From a virus: 25,394 bases of DNA. Where the stretch lies: IMG/VR virus record IMGVR_UViG_3300022074_000343, positions 1 to 25,394 of that record, one strand, 5' to 3'. The number at the start of each line of letters is the position of its first letter. Positions within the stretch are counted from its first letter, which is position 1. The notes under the pieces are model-generated. The model ran no database searches and was not told the origin of the DNA. It saw only the letters and a program-made list of their open reading frames with translations. A program made the translations under genes and the position numbers. This document shows, piece after piece, positions 16,028 to 24,147 of the stretch.

Positions 16028-16227
16028 TGTCAACCGAACAGAAACAGGCATTGCTTGATAGAGGCATACAAAAGCTTACTTCACGCAAGCTTCTTGTTTG
16101 GATTGTAGCAACCGGCCTTATGGCTTGGGGTGGTCTTGAATCTGGAGACTGGGTAATTATCTCAGGTCTTTATCTCGGTGGTCAGTCCGTAATTGATGCT
16201 ATTGTAAAGCTTAAGGGACTTGAGTGA
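16027..16227 (+). CDS. Putative holin, 66 aa, two membrane segments
   Basis: Chosen start is the ATG at 16027 (TGATG overlap), not the GTG one codon earlier. The N-terminus is polar (STEQKQALLDRGIQKLTSRK). Two hydrophobic segments, about 21-35 and 41-57, are joined by a short turn (GLESGD) and followed by a basic end (KLKGLE). This hairpin layout and size fit small phage holins, which permeabilise the inner membrane at lysis. I recall similar KLTSRKxLVW proteins in marine phages. Next to it are two coiled-coil membrane proteins, supporting a lysis group. No endolysin gene is visible in the window, so the assignment stays tentative. Confidence 0.55.
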   Translation: MSTEQKQALLDRGIQKLTSRKLLVWIVATGLMAWGGLESGDWVIISGLYLGGQSVIDAIVKLKGLE

Positions 16228-16604
16228 AAGAAAAGATTATTGCATTTTGTGTGACACATTGGAAGGAGATTGGACTTGTCCTTCTCCTTCTTGTCGTATT
16301 TAGCAAATCACAATATGACATGCGCAACATCATCAAGGCGCATGAGATATCCCAGCAGTCTCTTAAGACACAGATCGAAACCCTTAAAGGTCTACACTCT
16401 GAAGAACTTAAGAAAAGAGACGATGCAATAAAAGAATATCAACAAGAATTACAAAGACTTGAAGAGCGCTACGAAGCTAAACTTGTTGAGATAGAAGACT
16501 TGACACAAGATGAAATCGATGTTATTGTAAAAGAGTTTAAGGAAGATAAAGATCTTCTAATAGAACGTTTTATAGAAACCTACGGATTTACTTATGTTGA
16601 ATAG
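16224..16604 (+). CDS. i-spanin-like protein, 126 aa (GTG start)
   Basis: GTG start at 16224 overlaps the preceding stop (GTGA) and follows AAGGGA. One N-terminal membrane segment at about 15-27 (EIGLVLLLLVVFS) is followed by a long charged coiled coil at about 33-95 and an acidic C-terminus. This is the topology of inner-membrane spanins such as Rz: N-in, with a periplasmic coiled coil that helps fuse inner and outer membranes. Position after a holin-like gene fits. It could equally be another coiled-coil membrane protein; there is no sequence signature beyond topology. Confidence 0.5.
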   Translation: MKEKIIAFCVTHWKEIGLVLLLLVVFSKSQYDMRNIIKAHEISQQSLKTQIETLKGLHSEELKKRDDAIKEYQQELQRLEERYEAKLVEIEDLTQDEIDVIVKEFKEDKDLLIERFIETYGFTYVE

Positions 16605-17010
16605 TTTATTGATTGCTCTCGCAATCTCTACCGCTCATGCTAGTGATGCAGAGTTTACCATTCTTGCTGAAGAACAGCCTGCGCCATTTGAAGGCGTGTT
16701 GCTTAACCCACAAGCAGCCGCTGAAGTATTGGCAACACATGAAGAACAACAGGCCAAGTGCGACTTGACTATTGAGTTTGAGTTGGACAAAGCTGGCACA
16801 CAGTGTAAGCTAGATAAAGAGTTGCTACAAATTAGAATTGAAGCCATCACAGAAGAACTGATAGTAACGACAGAGCAAAAAGATTTAGAGATTGCTGCCT
16901 TACAAGAAGCTATCAAGAAACAATCACCGCAACGTAAGTGGTGGTGGTTTGCTGGTGGTGTTGTGCTTGGTGGCGCAACTTACTACGGAATTCAGCAGGC
17001 AGCAAAATGA
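16594..17010 (+). CDS. Secreted coiled-coil protein with C-terminal membrane anchor, 138 aa
   Basis: A signal peptide is visible (MLNSLLIALAISTAHA, likely cleaved after A16). The periplasmic part contains APFEGVLLNP (30-39), two cysteines (C56, C71) that could form a disulfide, and a coiled coil at 72-110. The C-terminus has a membrane segment at 116-132 (KWWWFAGGVVLGGATYY). I recall proteins with APFxGxLL, CDL and a C-terminal anchor as common phage hypotheticals. It overlaps the i-spanin-like gene by 11 bp, as spanin pairs often do, but it lacks a lipobox, so it is not a normal o-spanin. A lysis or envelope role is inferred. Confidence 0.6.
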   Translation: MLNSLLIALAISTAHASDAEFTILAEEQPAPFEGVLLNPQAAAEVLATHEEQQAKCDLTIEFELDKAGTQCKLDKELLQIRIEAITEELIVTTEQKDLEIAALQEAIKKQSPQRKWWWFAGGVVLGGATYYGIQQAAK

Positions 17011-17384
17011 GCAAAGATCCAAATTACGCCGTAAAGGTTGAGCAGGCCGTCGAAAAGAAGTATGGCAAAGATACAATCAAGAATCCAGCTTCTTCTTGGG
17101 ATGAATTAAAAGAAAAGAAGTTTCTCAAAGAACGAGCCGATTTCTATAAGAAAAAGAACAAGATAGACACTTCTAACGCAAAAGAAGATGTAAATGGTAT
17201 AAAGGTAACTAAAAAACTACTTAATAGAGAATCAGCTTCTTTTTGCCCTGTTTGTTCTAAACAGACTAGTTCTGTAAAAGATGATGTAATGCTCGTTAAG
17301 TTTGATTGCTGTAATGATTGTTATATCAAATGGGTTGAAGGTCGAGAAGAAAGATGGAAAACAGGATGGCGACCACATGAGTGA
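17007..17384 (+). CDS. Zinc-ribbon-like protein, 125 aa
   Basis: I use the ATG at 17007 (ATGA overlap with the previous stop), because the frame upstream is a shadow of the membrane anchor. The first 75 residues are charged and helical (lysine/glutamate-rich). Then come C80-P-V-C83 and C101-C102-x-x-C105, a four-cysteine zinc ribbon or knuckle, followed by CYIKWVEGREERWKTGW. Such ribbons bind nucleic acids or mediate protein contacts. I do not recognise a named family. The gene runs 8 bp into the next one, which suggests translational coupling. Confidence 0.7.
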   Translation: MSKDPNYAVKVEQAVEKKYGKDTIKNPASSWDELKEKKFLKERADFYKKKNKIDTSNAKEDVNGIKVTKKLLNRESASFCPVCSKQTSSVKDDVMLVKFDCCNDCYIKWVEGREERWKTGWRPHE

Positions 17385-17937
17385 AATTAACACAAAAGAT
17401 TTGAGAAGACTCATCAGAAAAGTACTTTTAAGTGAGCAAGAAGGTATTGATTTTTCTGCTGCTTCTTCCACTTCAGATTTAAAAAAACAACAAGTCAGTC
17501 AGCAATCTAGAAAAGATATTGCATCATTAACTAAACGAGAAAGAGCAGTAAAAGAGTTTATAATGTCACTTGATTCTCTAATGGCCCAAAAAGGCGAATC
17601 AATATCACCAAAAGTTATTAAGTATCTTGAGATAGCAAAACAAGAACTTGAGCGCAAAACAACAATGCAAGAAGCTGGCATGATGATGGATGATGAAGGC
17701 AAGATTCATGATGATGGTCATGAAGTTGATATGGCCGAATCCCAACTCTACAAGCTCGCACAGTACGCACCCGAAGTATATGGAATGGTCGATAACTACG
17801 CTGACCTTCCTGGCTGGGTACAAAAGAAAATTACTCTAGCTTCAGATTATCTTGGTTCTGTTAAGCACTATTTAGAGCACGAACATTTTAAAGCCAAAAA
17901 CCACTTAGGAGAAAACGAAGATGGCAACGACCTATGA
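17377..17937 (+). CDS. Leader-like protein with a conserved C-terminal phage domain, 186 aa
   Basis: The ATG at 17377 gives MSEINTKDLRRLIRKVLLSEQ, a diverged class A leader (LRRLIRKVL core) with L18-S19-E20 before Q21, the same LSEQ found after the leader of the gene at 24946. A Gln/Ser/Lys-rich linker follows. The C-terminal domain, about 118-172 (SQLYKLAQYAPEVYGMVDN, then WVQKKITLASDYLGSVKHYL), is one I recall from many large marine phage proteins, without known function. The tail is acidic. If the tag is removed, the remaining protein could be an internal or head-associated component. It overlaps the next gene by 17 bp. Confidence 0.75.
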   Translation: MSEINTKDLRRLIRKVLLSEQEGIDFSAASSTSDLKKQQVSQQSRKDIASLTKRERAVKEFIMSLDSLMAQKGESISPKVIKYLEIAKQELERKTTMQEAGMMMDDEGKIHDDGHEVDMAESQLYKLAQYAPEVYGMVDNYADLPGWVQKKITLASDYLGSVKHYLEHEHFKAKNHLGENEDGNDL

Positions 17938-18457
17938 AATTGTACAGGGCTTAGCACAAGCCGCTGCTAACGCTTATGATGGAGCCCTTGATGATAAGGG
18001 TGAACTACTAAAAGTAGGACTCAATAGAGAAGAGGGTCGCATTATGTTTGACTCTCGTAAGATGGACGGCTTTGGTGTCAAGTTTGAAGGCAACATGCTT
18101 TGCATTCATTACCATGGCGAGTGCTCTCTCAGAGAAGTCATCCAGAATGACTTTGAAGGTGAGATGGAGCAAAGACTCGCTGACATTGCTTCTTACCTTA
18201 AGAAAGAATACAAGAAAATCAATGGGGGCTCTGTGTCCCTATCTCCAGAAGGTGAAGTCGATGTTCTTGTACAAAACATCTCAAGACAGCGTTCCATGGT
18301 TCAGGCACAGCGTTACTACAAGATTGGTGGCACCGAAGCACAGCCACTTGTTGGTGAAGCCACTGAAGACAAGCTAGCTGCTGGTTGGGAAAAGTTCATG
18401 TCTCAGGGTGGTCTTGGTACACGCGCACCAAACGATAAGAGAACAAACAACTCATAA
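17921..18457 (+). CDS. Conserved hypothetical protein, 178 aa, directly upstream of terminase
   Basis: Start ATG at 17921 follows AGGAG at 17907-17911. Residues 15-75 hold YDGALDDKGELLKVGL and GFGVKFEGNMLCIHYHGEC, a mixed alpha/beta domain. A helix-rich section (EMEQRLADIASYLKKEYKKI) comes next, then strand-like segments and a Gly-rich, disordered end (LGTRAPNDKRTNNS). In T4 the gene before the large terminase is the small terminase (gp16), and position allows that here, but I see no helix-turn-helix or coiled-coil core that would support it. It may instead be a head or packaging-associated protein. Confidence 0.7.
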   Translation: MATTYEIVQGLAQAAANAYDGALDDKGELLKVGLNREEGRIMFDSRKMDGFGVKFEGNMLCIHYHGECSLREVIQNDFEGEMEQRLADIASYLKKEYKKINGGSVSLSPEGEVDVLVQNISRQRSMVQAQRYYKIGGTEAQPLVGEATEDKLAAGWEKFMSQGGLGTRAPNDKRTNNS

Positions 18458-18463
18458 AAATGA

Positions 18464-20044
18464 ATGTCCAGATTAACCAAGAAAGAAATACTGAAGGAAA
18501 TCGTAAAGTGCGGTAAAGATCCAGTTTACTTCTTAAAGAATTATGCAAGGATCTCACACCCACTTAAAGGACAGATATTATTTAACCTCTTCGATTATCA
18601 GGAAGATCTTCTACAAGATTTCAATGACTATCGTTTTAATGTAATCAATAAAGGCCGGCAGTTAGGTATTTCTACCTTGACTGCCGGTTATATTGTTTGG
18701 ATGATGCTTTTCCACAAGAACAAGACGGTTCTTGTTATGGCAACTAAGTTTGAGACAGCAGGTAACTTGGTCCGTAAGGTCAAGAGTATTATGAAAAACT
18801 TGCCTGACTGGATTACTATATCTGACATTACAGCAGATAACAGAACTTCTTTTGAACTTTCTAACGGATCGTCAATTAAGGCTGCTTCTACTTCTGGCGA
18901 TGCTGGTCGCTCTGAAGCGTTGTCCTTGCTTGTCCTTGATGAGGCCGCACACATTGATGGTCTTGACCGCCTTTGGACTGGTCTGTATCCAACACTATCC
19001 ACAGGTGGTCGTTGTATAGCAATCTCTACTCCTAATGGTGTTGGCAACTGGTTTCATAAGACATGCGTTGGGGCTGAGAATAATGATAATGATTTTCACC
19101 CCACAACGCTTATGTGGTGGGTTCATCCTGAGAGAGACAGAGAATGGTTTGACAAAGAAACCAGAAACATGTCAAAGCGACAGATCGCACAGGAGCTAGA
19201 GTGCAACTTCAATACCTCTGGTGAGACCGTTATATCGTCAGAAGATATGGAATGGCTTGGCTCACTTATTGAAGAGCCAAAGCATAGAACAGGCTTTGAC
19301 AGAAACTTCTGGTTATGGAAAGAAAAAGAACCAAGCTGTAACTATCTTCTCTGTGCTGATGTAGCCCGAGGCGATGCCGTTGATTATTCTACTTTTCAGC
19401 TACTTGAGCTAGAAACAATGGACTTTATAGGCGAATACAAAGGCAAACCTACTCCTGATTTATATGCCAACATGCTTAATCAGGTTGGTAGAGAGTTTAA
19501 CAATGCCATGCTTGTGGTCGAAAACAACTCGATTGGCTACACGGTTCTTGACAAGCTGCAAGAAGCAGGCTATCCTAATATTTATTACTCAACAAAATCT
19601 ACACATGAATATGTTGAACAATATCTGGCCGAGCAAAGATCATCTGTGACCGCTGGATTTACAAACTCTATGAAGACAAGACCGCTGATTATAGCTAAGC
19701 TTGAAGAGTTCATCAGAAATAAAATGATCAAGGTTCATTCTTCTAGACTAATTAATGAGTTGAGAACTTTTGTTTGGCAGGGCGGTAAGCCCAGAGCTAT
19801 GCGAGGATATAATGATGATTTAGTTATGGCTCTTGCTATTGCATGTTGGGTCAGAGACACAGCAATACAAGCAAGCGGCAGAGACCTTAACTATCAAAAA
19901 GCATTTGTTGATTCGATCATAGTTAGTAGTAGAAAGTTTGAGACAAGAATAAAAGGACAAGAAGGCTACAAGAAAGATAATATTCTTGATAAAATGTCTG
20001 AAGCTAAGTCCTTATACAGTCAATACAAATGGATAATTAAATAA
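18464..20044 (+). CDS. Terminase large subunit (TerL), 526 aa
   Basis: This is the DNA-packaging motor of tailed phages: an ATPase plus an RNase-H-like nuclease. ATPase: a P-loop-like GRQLGIST at 64-71 and Walker B LLVLDEAAHID at 155-165 with D159-E160; the coupling segment is near AISTPNGVG (187-195). Nuclease: D299 in CADVARGDAVD, E353 in LVVENNSIGY, and D451-D452 in YNDDLVMALA. The length is close to the usual T4 gp17 family range. The P-loop has Ile where T4-type has Lys. The ATG at 18464 is preceded by an out-of-frame ATG at 18460. The stop codon overlaps the portal start (TAATG), matching standard terminase-portal order. Confidence 0.93.
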   Translation: MSRLTKKEILKEIVKCGKDPVYFLKNYARISHPLKGQILFNLFDYQEDLLQDFNDYRFNVINKGRQLGISTLTAGYIVWMMLFHKNKTVLVMATKFETAGNLVRKVKSIMKNLPDWITISDITADNRTSFELSNGSSIKAASTSGDAGRSEALSLLVLDEAAHIDGLDRLWTGLYPTLSTGGRCIAISTPNGVGNWFHKTCVGAENNDNDFHPTTLMWWVHPERDREWFDKETRNMSKRQIAQELECNFNTSGETVISSEDMEWLGSLIEEPKHRTGFDRNFWLWKEKEPSCNYLLCADVARGDAVDYSTFQLLELETMDFIGEYKGKPTPDLYANMLNQVGREFNNAMLVVENNSIGYTVLDKLQEAGYPNIYYSTKSTHEYVEQYLAEQRSSVTAGFTNSMKTRPLIIAKLEEFIRNKMIKVHSSRLINELRTFVWQGGKPRAMRGYNDDLVMALAIACWVRDTAIQASGRDLNYQKAFVDSIIVSSRKFETRIKGQEGYKKDNILDKMSEAKSLYSQYKWIIK

Positions 20045-22032
20045 TGGCACCAAATAATAGAAAACCACCTGGGCGCAATCCGGCTAATACACAGTCTGAA
20101 TTGTTTAAGTCCCTAACAAGGTTGTTCTCTGGACCTATCATTTCTTACAGAACACAAGCTGGTAGAAAGATACGCAGACAGCACCTTGACAAGTTCTCTT
20201 CTCGTTTCCGCTCTGCCTCTGGTCAGCAGTTTAAGAAGACAACATACAACCCGCTTGACACTATAGCTGTCAATGCTATCAACAACCAAAGACGCTCTGA
20301 GCGTTATGTTGATTTTGATCAGATGGAGTATATGCCAGAGATTGCGTCTGCTCTCGACATCTATGCTGATGAGATGACAACGTATTCTGATCTTAGGCCA
20401 ATGCTAAGCATTAATTGTCCTAACGAAGAGATTAAGGCAATGCTTAGCATTCTTTATCATAACGTTATGAATATTGAGCACAACCTGTTTGGCTGGTGTA
20501 GAACACTTGCCAAGTACGGTGACTTTATGCTTTATCTCGATATTGATGAGAATGTAGGCATTCAAAGCACTATCTCTCTACCGATTCAAGAAGTAGAGAG
20601 ATTGGAGGGCCTTGATGCAACAAACCCCAACTATATTCAATATCAGTGGAACTCTGCAGGAATGACGCTTGAAAACTGGCAGCTTGCTCACTTCCGTATA
20701 CTTGGCCATGACAAGTATGCCCCATATGGCTCTTCTGTTCTTGAGCCTGTTCGTAGGATTTGGCGTCAGCTAACCCTTATGGAAGATGCAATGATGGCTT
20801 ACCGCATTGTTCGATCTTCGGAACGCAGAGTGTTTAAGATTGATGTTGGCGCTATTCCTCCTAACGAGGTCGAACAGTATATGGAAAAGACTGTTACTGC
20901 CCTTAAGCGACATTCCGTAATTGACCCAGATACAGGTCGTGTTGATTTGCGATATAATCCACTATCAGTTGAAGAGGATTACTTTATCCCAACCCGTGCA
21001 GGGTCAGCAACAGAAATTTCATCGCTTGCTGGTGCTCAGAACATCACCGCAATTGATGACATTAAGTATCTCAGAGACAAAATGTTCTCTGGCCTTAAGG
21101 TTCCACAGTCTTATCTTACAATGGGTGAGGGAGCCACAGAAGACAAAACAACGCTTGCACAAAAGGATATTCGTTTTGCCCGCACCATTCAGAGACTACA
21201 AAGAGTTGTCATATCAGAACTTGAAAAGATTGGTATTATACATCTTCACACACTTGGTTTTAGTGGCGACGACCTTCTTTCTTTTAAACTTTCTCTTAAC
21301 AACCCATCTAAGATAGCGGAACTTCAAGAGCTTGAACACTGGAAGCAAAAGTTTGATGTTGCTGGATCTGCCACGGAAGGCTACTTCTCTCGTCGTTGGG
21401 TTGCACAAAATCTATTTGGTATGTCTCACGAAGAGTTTATCAGAAACCAAAGAGAAATGTACTACGACCGCAAGCATGATGCTGCACTTCAGGGTGTTAT
21501 CGAATCTGCTGCTGCCGGTGAAACCGGCATGGGCGGTGGAGGCGGTGGAGATCTAGGTGGCCTTGATCTTGGCGGCGGTGAAGAGCTTGGTGCAGTTGGT
21601 GCCGCTCCTGATATTGGTGGTGATGCTCTTGATGCCGGTGGTGATGCTGGTGCTGATGCTGGTGGCGAAAGCCCACTACTAGCAGCACCTCCCGGCTCTC
21701 GTAATGCTCCAAGACTTACCCCTGGCGCTAACGGCAAAGTCTATTATCCTAAAAAGCGTGACAGTAGACCAGCCGGTGCCAGAAGCAGAGCATACTCGTC
21801 TGTTGGAAAAACAGAAATTGGTACAGTGCGAACCACTATTCCTGGTTATGCTGACGGACTAAGAACTTTAGCAAATGGTGTTTATACAGAAGATGTTTCT
21901 AGTTATAGTATAAACGAATCAAAAGAAGAGCGGGCCTTGTTTGAGAGAAGCGAGACCGTTGTTAGTTTGATTGAGAGTTTAGATGAAGCTAAAGAAAAGG
22001 AACTACTTACTGAGTCGGAGAAAGTATCATGA
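20044..22032 (+). CDS. Portal protein with long Gly/Ala/Asp-rich C-terminal extension, 662 aa
   Basis: The portal vertex protein forms the dodecameric DNA gate to which the terminase docks. Core residues 65-480 contain YVDFDQMEYMPEIASALDIYADE and VRRIWRQLTLMEDAMMAYRI, and ending near LAQKDIRFARTIQRLQRVV, all typical of T4 gp20-like portals. The core alone would be of normal gp20 size. Beyond it is a low-complexity region at about 490-550 of Gly, Ala and Asp repeats, then a basic stretch (YYPKKRDSRPAGARSRAY) and a helical, acidic end (VVSLIESLDEAKEKELL). The extension could extend into the head or bind scaffold; this is inference. It is ATGA-coupled to the next gene. Confidence 0.9.
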   Translation: MAPNNRKPPGRNPANTQSELFKSLTRLFSGPIISYRTQAGRKIRRQHLDKFSSRFRSASGQQFKKTTYNPLDTIAVNAINNQRRSERYVDFDQMEYMPEIASALDIYADEMTTYSDLRPMLSINCPNEEIKAMLSILYHNVMNIEHNLFGWCRTLAKYGDFMLYLDIDENVGIQSTISLPIQEVERLEGLDATNPNYIQYQWNSAGMTLENWQLAHFRILGHDKYAPYGSSVLEPVRRIWRQLTLMEDAMMAYRIVRSSERRVFKIDVGAIPPNEVEQYMEKTVTALKRHSVIDPDTGRVDLRYNPLSVEEDYFIPTRAGSATEISSLAGAQNITAIDDIKYLRDKMFSGLKVPQSYLTMGEGATEDKTTLAQKDIRFARTIQRLQRVVISELEKIGIIHLHTLGFSGDDLLSFKLSLNNPSKIAELQELEHWKQKFDVAGSATEGYFSRRWVAQNLFGMSHEEFIRNQREMYYDRKHDAALQGVIESAAAGETGMGGGGGGDLGGLDLGGGEELGAVGAAPDIGGDALDAGGDAGADAGGESPLLAAPPGSRNAPRLTPGANGKVYYPKKRDSRPAGARSRAYSSVGKTEIGTVRTTIPGYADGLRTLANGVYTEDVSSYSINESKEERALFERSETVVSLIESLDEAKEKELLTESEKVS

Positions 22033-22841
22033 AGCATAACAAGAAAAGAAATACAGCATTTATGTATGAAGCCCTTATACGGGTAATGACTGACTCTGTT
22101 GTCTGTGGCGACGTAGAGCGCAGGAAGAAGGTAGTTAAGATTGTCAAAGAGCACTTTGGTTCTAACTCTTTATTAAAGAAAGATTTAGATTGCTATCGGT
22201 CTATCTATGAAAATCACAATCTTGACACAACTAGAATTCTTACAGAAGCTAAGATATCTAAAAGATTGATTGACCCCGATGGTCTTTTTAAGGCCCAGAC
22301 CAACGCAATCCACACAATTAACAAAACTATTGGACCACAGACATTTAATGTTTTTGTTCCAAACTATAAGACTCTTGCCACTATATCTCAGATATTCTCT
22401 CCTGACACTTCTCCAAAAGATAAAGTCCTCCTAGAAAATCAACTAATTCAGGCCCTCTCCAGTTCAACTGTCGATAGTCCAGAGATGATGCCTATCGACA
22501 ATTTAGTTTATAAATCTTTTGTGAAGAAATTCAATTCTGAATATGGTGGCAAACTTCTTGAAGAGCAAAAGACTTTGCTCACAAATTACATTATATCTTT
22601 TGTAGATAACGCCGTTGAGCTTAAGCTATACCTTAACGAAGAAGTAACCAGACTCAAGACAGCACTTAACGAAGCAAAAGAAAAGCCAGAGATCAAGAAC
22701 GACTCCATGCTTCTCGCTAAGACCGATAAGGTCATTAACAAGCTTGAGAATCTAAAAGAAACAAACATCAACGAGTCTGTCCTTAGAACTGTGCTTTCCA
22801 CTCAGAAGCTTGTAAAGGAACTTAGCGACGATGCCAATTAA
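22029..22841 (+). CDS. Conserved hypothetical protein downstream of portal, 270 aa, helical
   Basis: The N-terminus, MKHNKKRNTAFMYEALIRVM, is one I recall from other marine phage genomes next to portal genes; no function is known to me. The protein is largely helical, charged and soluble, with NVFVPNYKTLATISQIFS near 115-132 and an acidic, lysine-rich helical C-terminus (LNEEVTRLKTALNEAKEKPE, then KTDKVINKLENLKET). In T4 the genes after portal are gp67 and gp68, prohead core components, so a scaffold or core role is possible by position. It is ATGA-coupled to the portal and overlaps the next gene by 11 bp. Confidence 0.75.
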   Translation: MKHNKKRNTAFMYEALIRVMTDSVVCGDVERRKKVVKIVKEHFGSNSLLKKDLDCYRSIYENHNLDTTRILTEAKISKRLIDPDGLFKAQTNAIHTINKTIGPQTFNVFVPNYKTLATISQIFSPDTSPKDKVLLENQLIQALSSSTVDSPEMMPIDNLVYKSFVKKFNSEYGGKLLEEQKTLLTNYIISFVDNAVELKLYLNEEVTRLKTALNEAKEKPEIKNDSMLLAKTDKVINKLENLKETNINESVLRTVLSTQKLVKELSDDAN

Positions 22842-23370
22842 AGTAAAGATTGGAGACGCCAATCAATCCAAGGAAGTCACTCTTGAGCTAAACATTAGAA
22901 AGTCGTTAAACGGTGATCTAATGATCTTTGATCATGGCGATGTAGATATCATCCTATCTCAGAAGAACAACAAGGTAATTGTATTTCCAAAAGACACAAT
23001 GTCGGATATTGCTTATGGGGCACAGAATAGACTTTTTGCACATCTCAAGCGTAGAGGCATCATTGTTCCCGAGTCTATCCAGGCCGGCTCTTTCTATGGC
23101 TCTATGGAAGCAACAATGCAAGAAGCATCCAGGCCAGAGATTGTGCCAGCCAAGTATGCGATCATAAATATCAGTAAGTTTATTGACGAAGAGCGTCCAT
23201 ACTTTGAGCGCGTCGAGGCCGTCACTACGCTTGACAAGGGTAGAATCACAGAGCCTAGTAAGGAAGACTCTACTGAACTTGGTGAAGTACCACACGAAGC
23301 AGAGAAGGGCAACATCAGAAATTCATTCCTTAGAGATCCTTATTACTATTCATATATGTACACAATGTAG
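22831..23370 (+). CDS. Conserved hypothetical protein, 179 aa, beta-rich
   Basis: Residues 1-50 look like a beta domain (MPIKVKIGDANQSKEVTLEL, then GDLMIFDHGDVDIILSQKNNKVIVFPKD). A central segment follows (AYGAQNRLFAHLKRRGIIVPESIQAGSFYGSMEATMQ). The C-terminal third is acidic and ends in an aromatic tip (RDPYYYSYMYTM). I do not recognise the family. AAAGGAA about 10 bp upstream of the ATG serves as ribosome binding site. Its location between the portal-linked hypothetical and a leader gene suggests head assembly, maybe a prohead or core-associated protein. Confidence 0.75.
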   Translation: MPIKVKIGDANQSKEVTLELNIRKSLNGDLMIFDHGDVDIILSQKNNKVIVFPKDTMSDIAYGAQNRLFAHLKRRGIIVPESIQAGSFYGSMEATMQEASRPEIVPAKYAIINISKFIDEERPYFERVEAVTTLDKGRITEPSKEDSTELGEVPHEAEKGNIRNSFLRDPYYYSYMYTM

Positions 23371-23379
23371 GTGATCAAT

Positions 23380-24147
23380 ATGTCTAATGAGATGAAAGTC
23401 ATAATGGAGCGTTGGGACAAGTTTCTCATAAAAGAACAAGAGCCAGACGCAAGCACAGAACCACAATCTGTAGGACAATTAATAAAATCGATAGATGACT
23501 TAATCCTGATCAAAGGAGATAAAACTAAAAGAGTTATATCGAATGTCATTGAAGCACTTAAAGTATTAATTGATTCAGCGCAGGATCTTGATTATCTATC
23601 TGAAGATATACAAAAAATCATTGAATGGTTTGAAGAGGCGCTTGAAGGTCAGTGGGCCGAAGCGATTTCAGCAATACCTGTAAAATCTGTTATCAACATA
23701 ATAGCGCGAGATCCGGTAAAAAGCTTTTTAATACAAAAAATTGGAGAACAGGCTCTTACAGCTCTTGTAAAAGATATATTGCCCGCAGGAAATACAGTTA
23801 TTTCGGCTGCCAAGTGGGCTGGTAGGATTTTTTCTTTTGCAAAAAATGCCAAACAGGCATTTGACACAGGTAACGCTGAGCCTGATGAACTATTCAGCTT
23901 AATAGTTAAGGACATAATGGCGGCCCCAGACAACAAAGACACTACCAAGGGTTTTTTATCAAAAATGAATGTAGATGATGAATGGGCTAAAATGTTAGAT
24001 GATAAAGTAGAAATCAAATTTATTCAAAAAATGTTAGAAACCTTAAGGTCACTACCGCCAGACACTCCTATTGACTCTATAGATGTTAATCAACAATTAG
24101 TTAATTTTTTACAATCCAATTTTGATGGAAGGACAGTAACAAGATAA
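23380..24147 (+). CDS. Class B leader protein, 255 aa
   Basis: I prefer the ATG at 23380, six bases after AGGTG; GTG 23371 would put that site inside the gene, and ATG 23392 begins the leader motif itself. MKVIMERWDKFLIKE fits class B (MKxIxExWxxFLxE), with I17-K18-E19 before Q20 as a possible cleavage site. The body has an acidic helix (EDIQKIIEWFEEALEGQWAE), a central hydrophobic part (ALVKDILPAGNTVISAAKWAGRIF), and a C-terminal domain with FLSKMNVDDEWAKMLDDKVE and FLQSNFDGRTV. I recall this C-terminal pattern in other leader-bearing marine phage proteins. No function is known. Confidence 0.75.
   Translation: MSNEMKVIMERWDKFLIKEQEPDASTEPQSVGQLIKSIDDLILIKGDKTKRVISNVIEALKVLIDSAQDLDYLSEDIQKIIEWFEEALEGQWAEAISAIPVKSVINIIARDPVKSFLIQKIGEQALTALVKDILPAGNTVISAAKWAGRIFSFAKNAKQAFDTGNAEPDELFSLIVKDIMAAPDNKDTTKGFLSKMNVDDEWAKMLDDKVEIKFIQKMLETLRSLPPDTPIDSIDVNQQLVNFLQSNFDGRTVTR

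Noticed and set aside
16938-17006. Extended start of the zinc-ribbon gene
   Set aside because: The extra residues are a Trp/Cys-rich shadow of the preceding membrane anchor in another frame; ATG 17007 overlaps the stop codon neatly.
17302-17376. Extended start of the 186-aa gene
   Set aside because: The region is already coding in another frame for the zinc ribbon; ATG 17377 yields the leader-like N-terminus.
17921-18457. Small terminase subunit
   Set aside because: Position fits, but no helix-turn-helix or oligomerisation coiled coil is visible; left as hypothetical.
21489-21737. Minus-strand Pro/Ser/Ala- and His-rich open frames
   Set aside because: They are antisense shadows of the Gly/Ala/Asp repeats of the portal gene.
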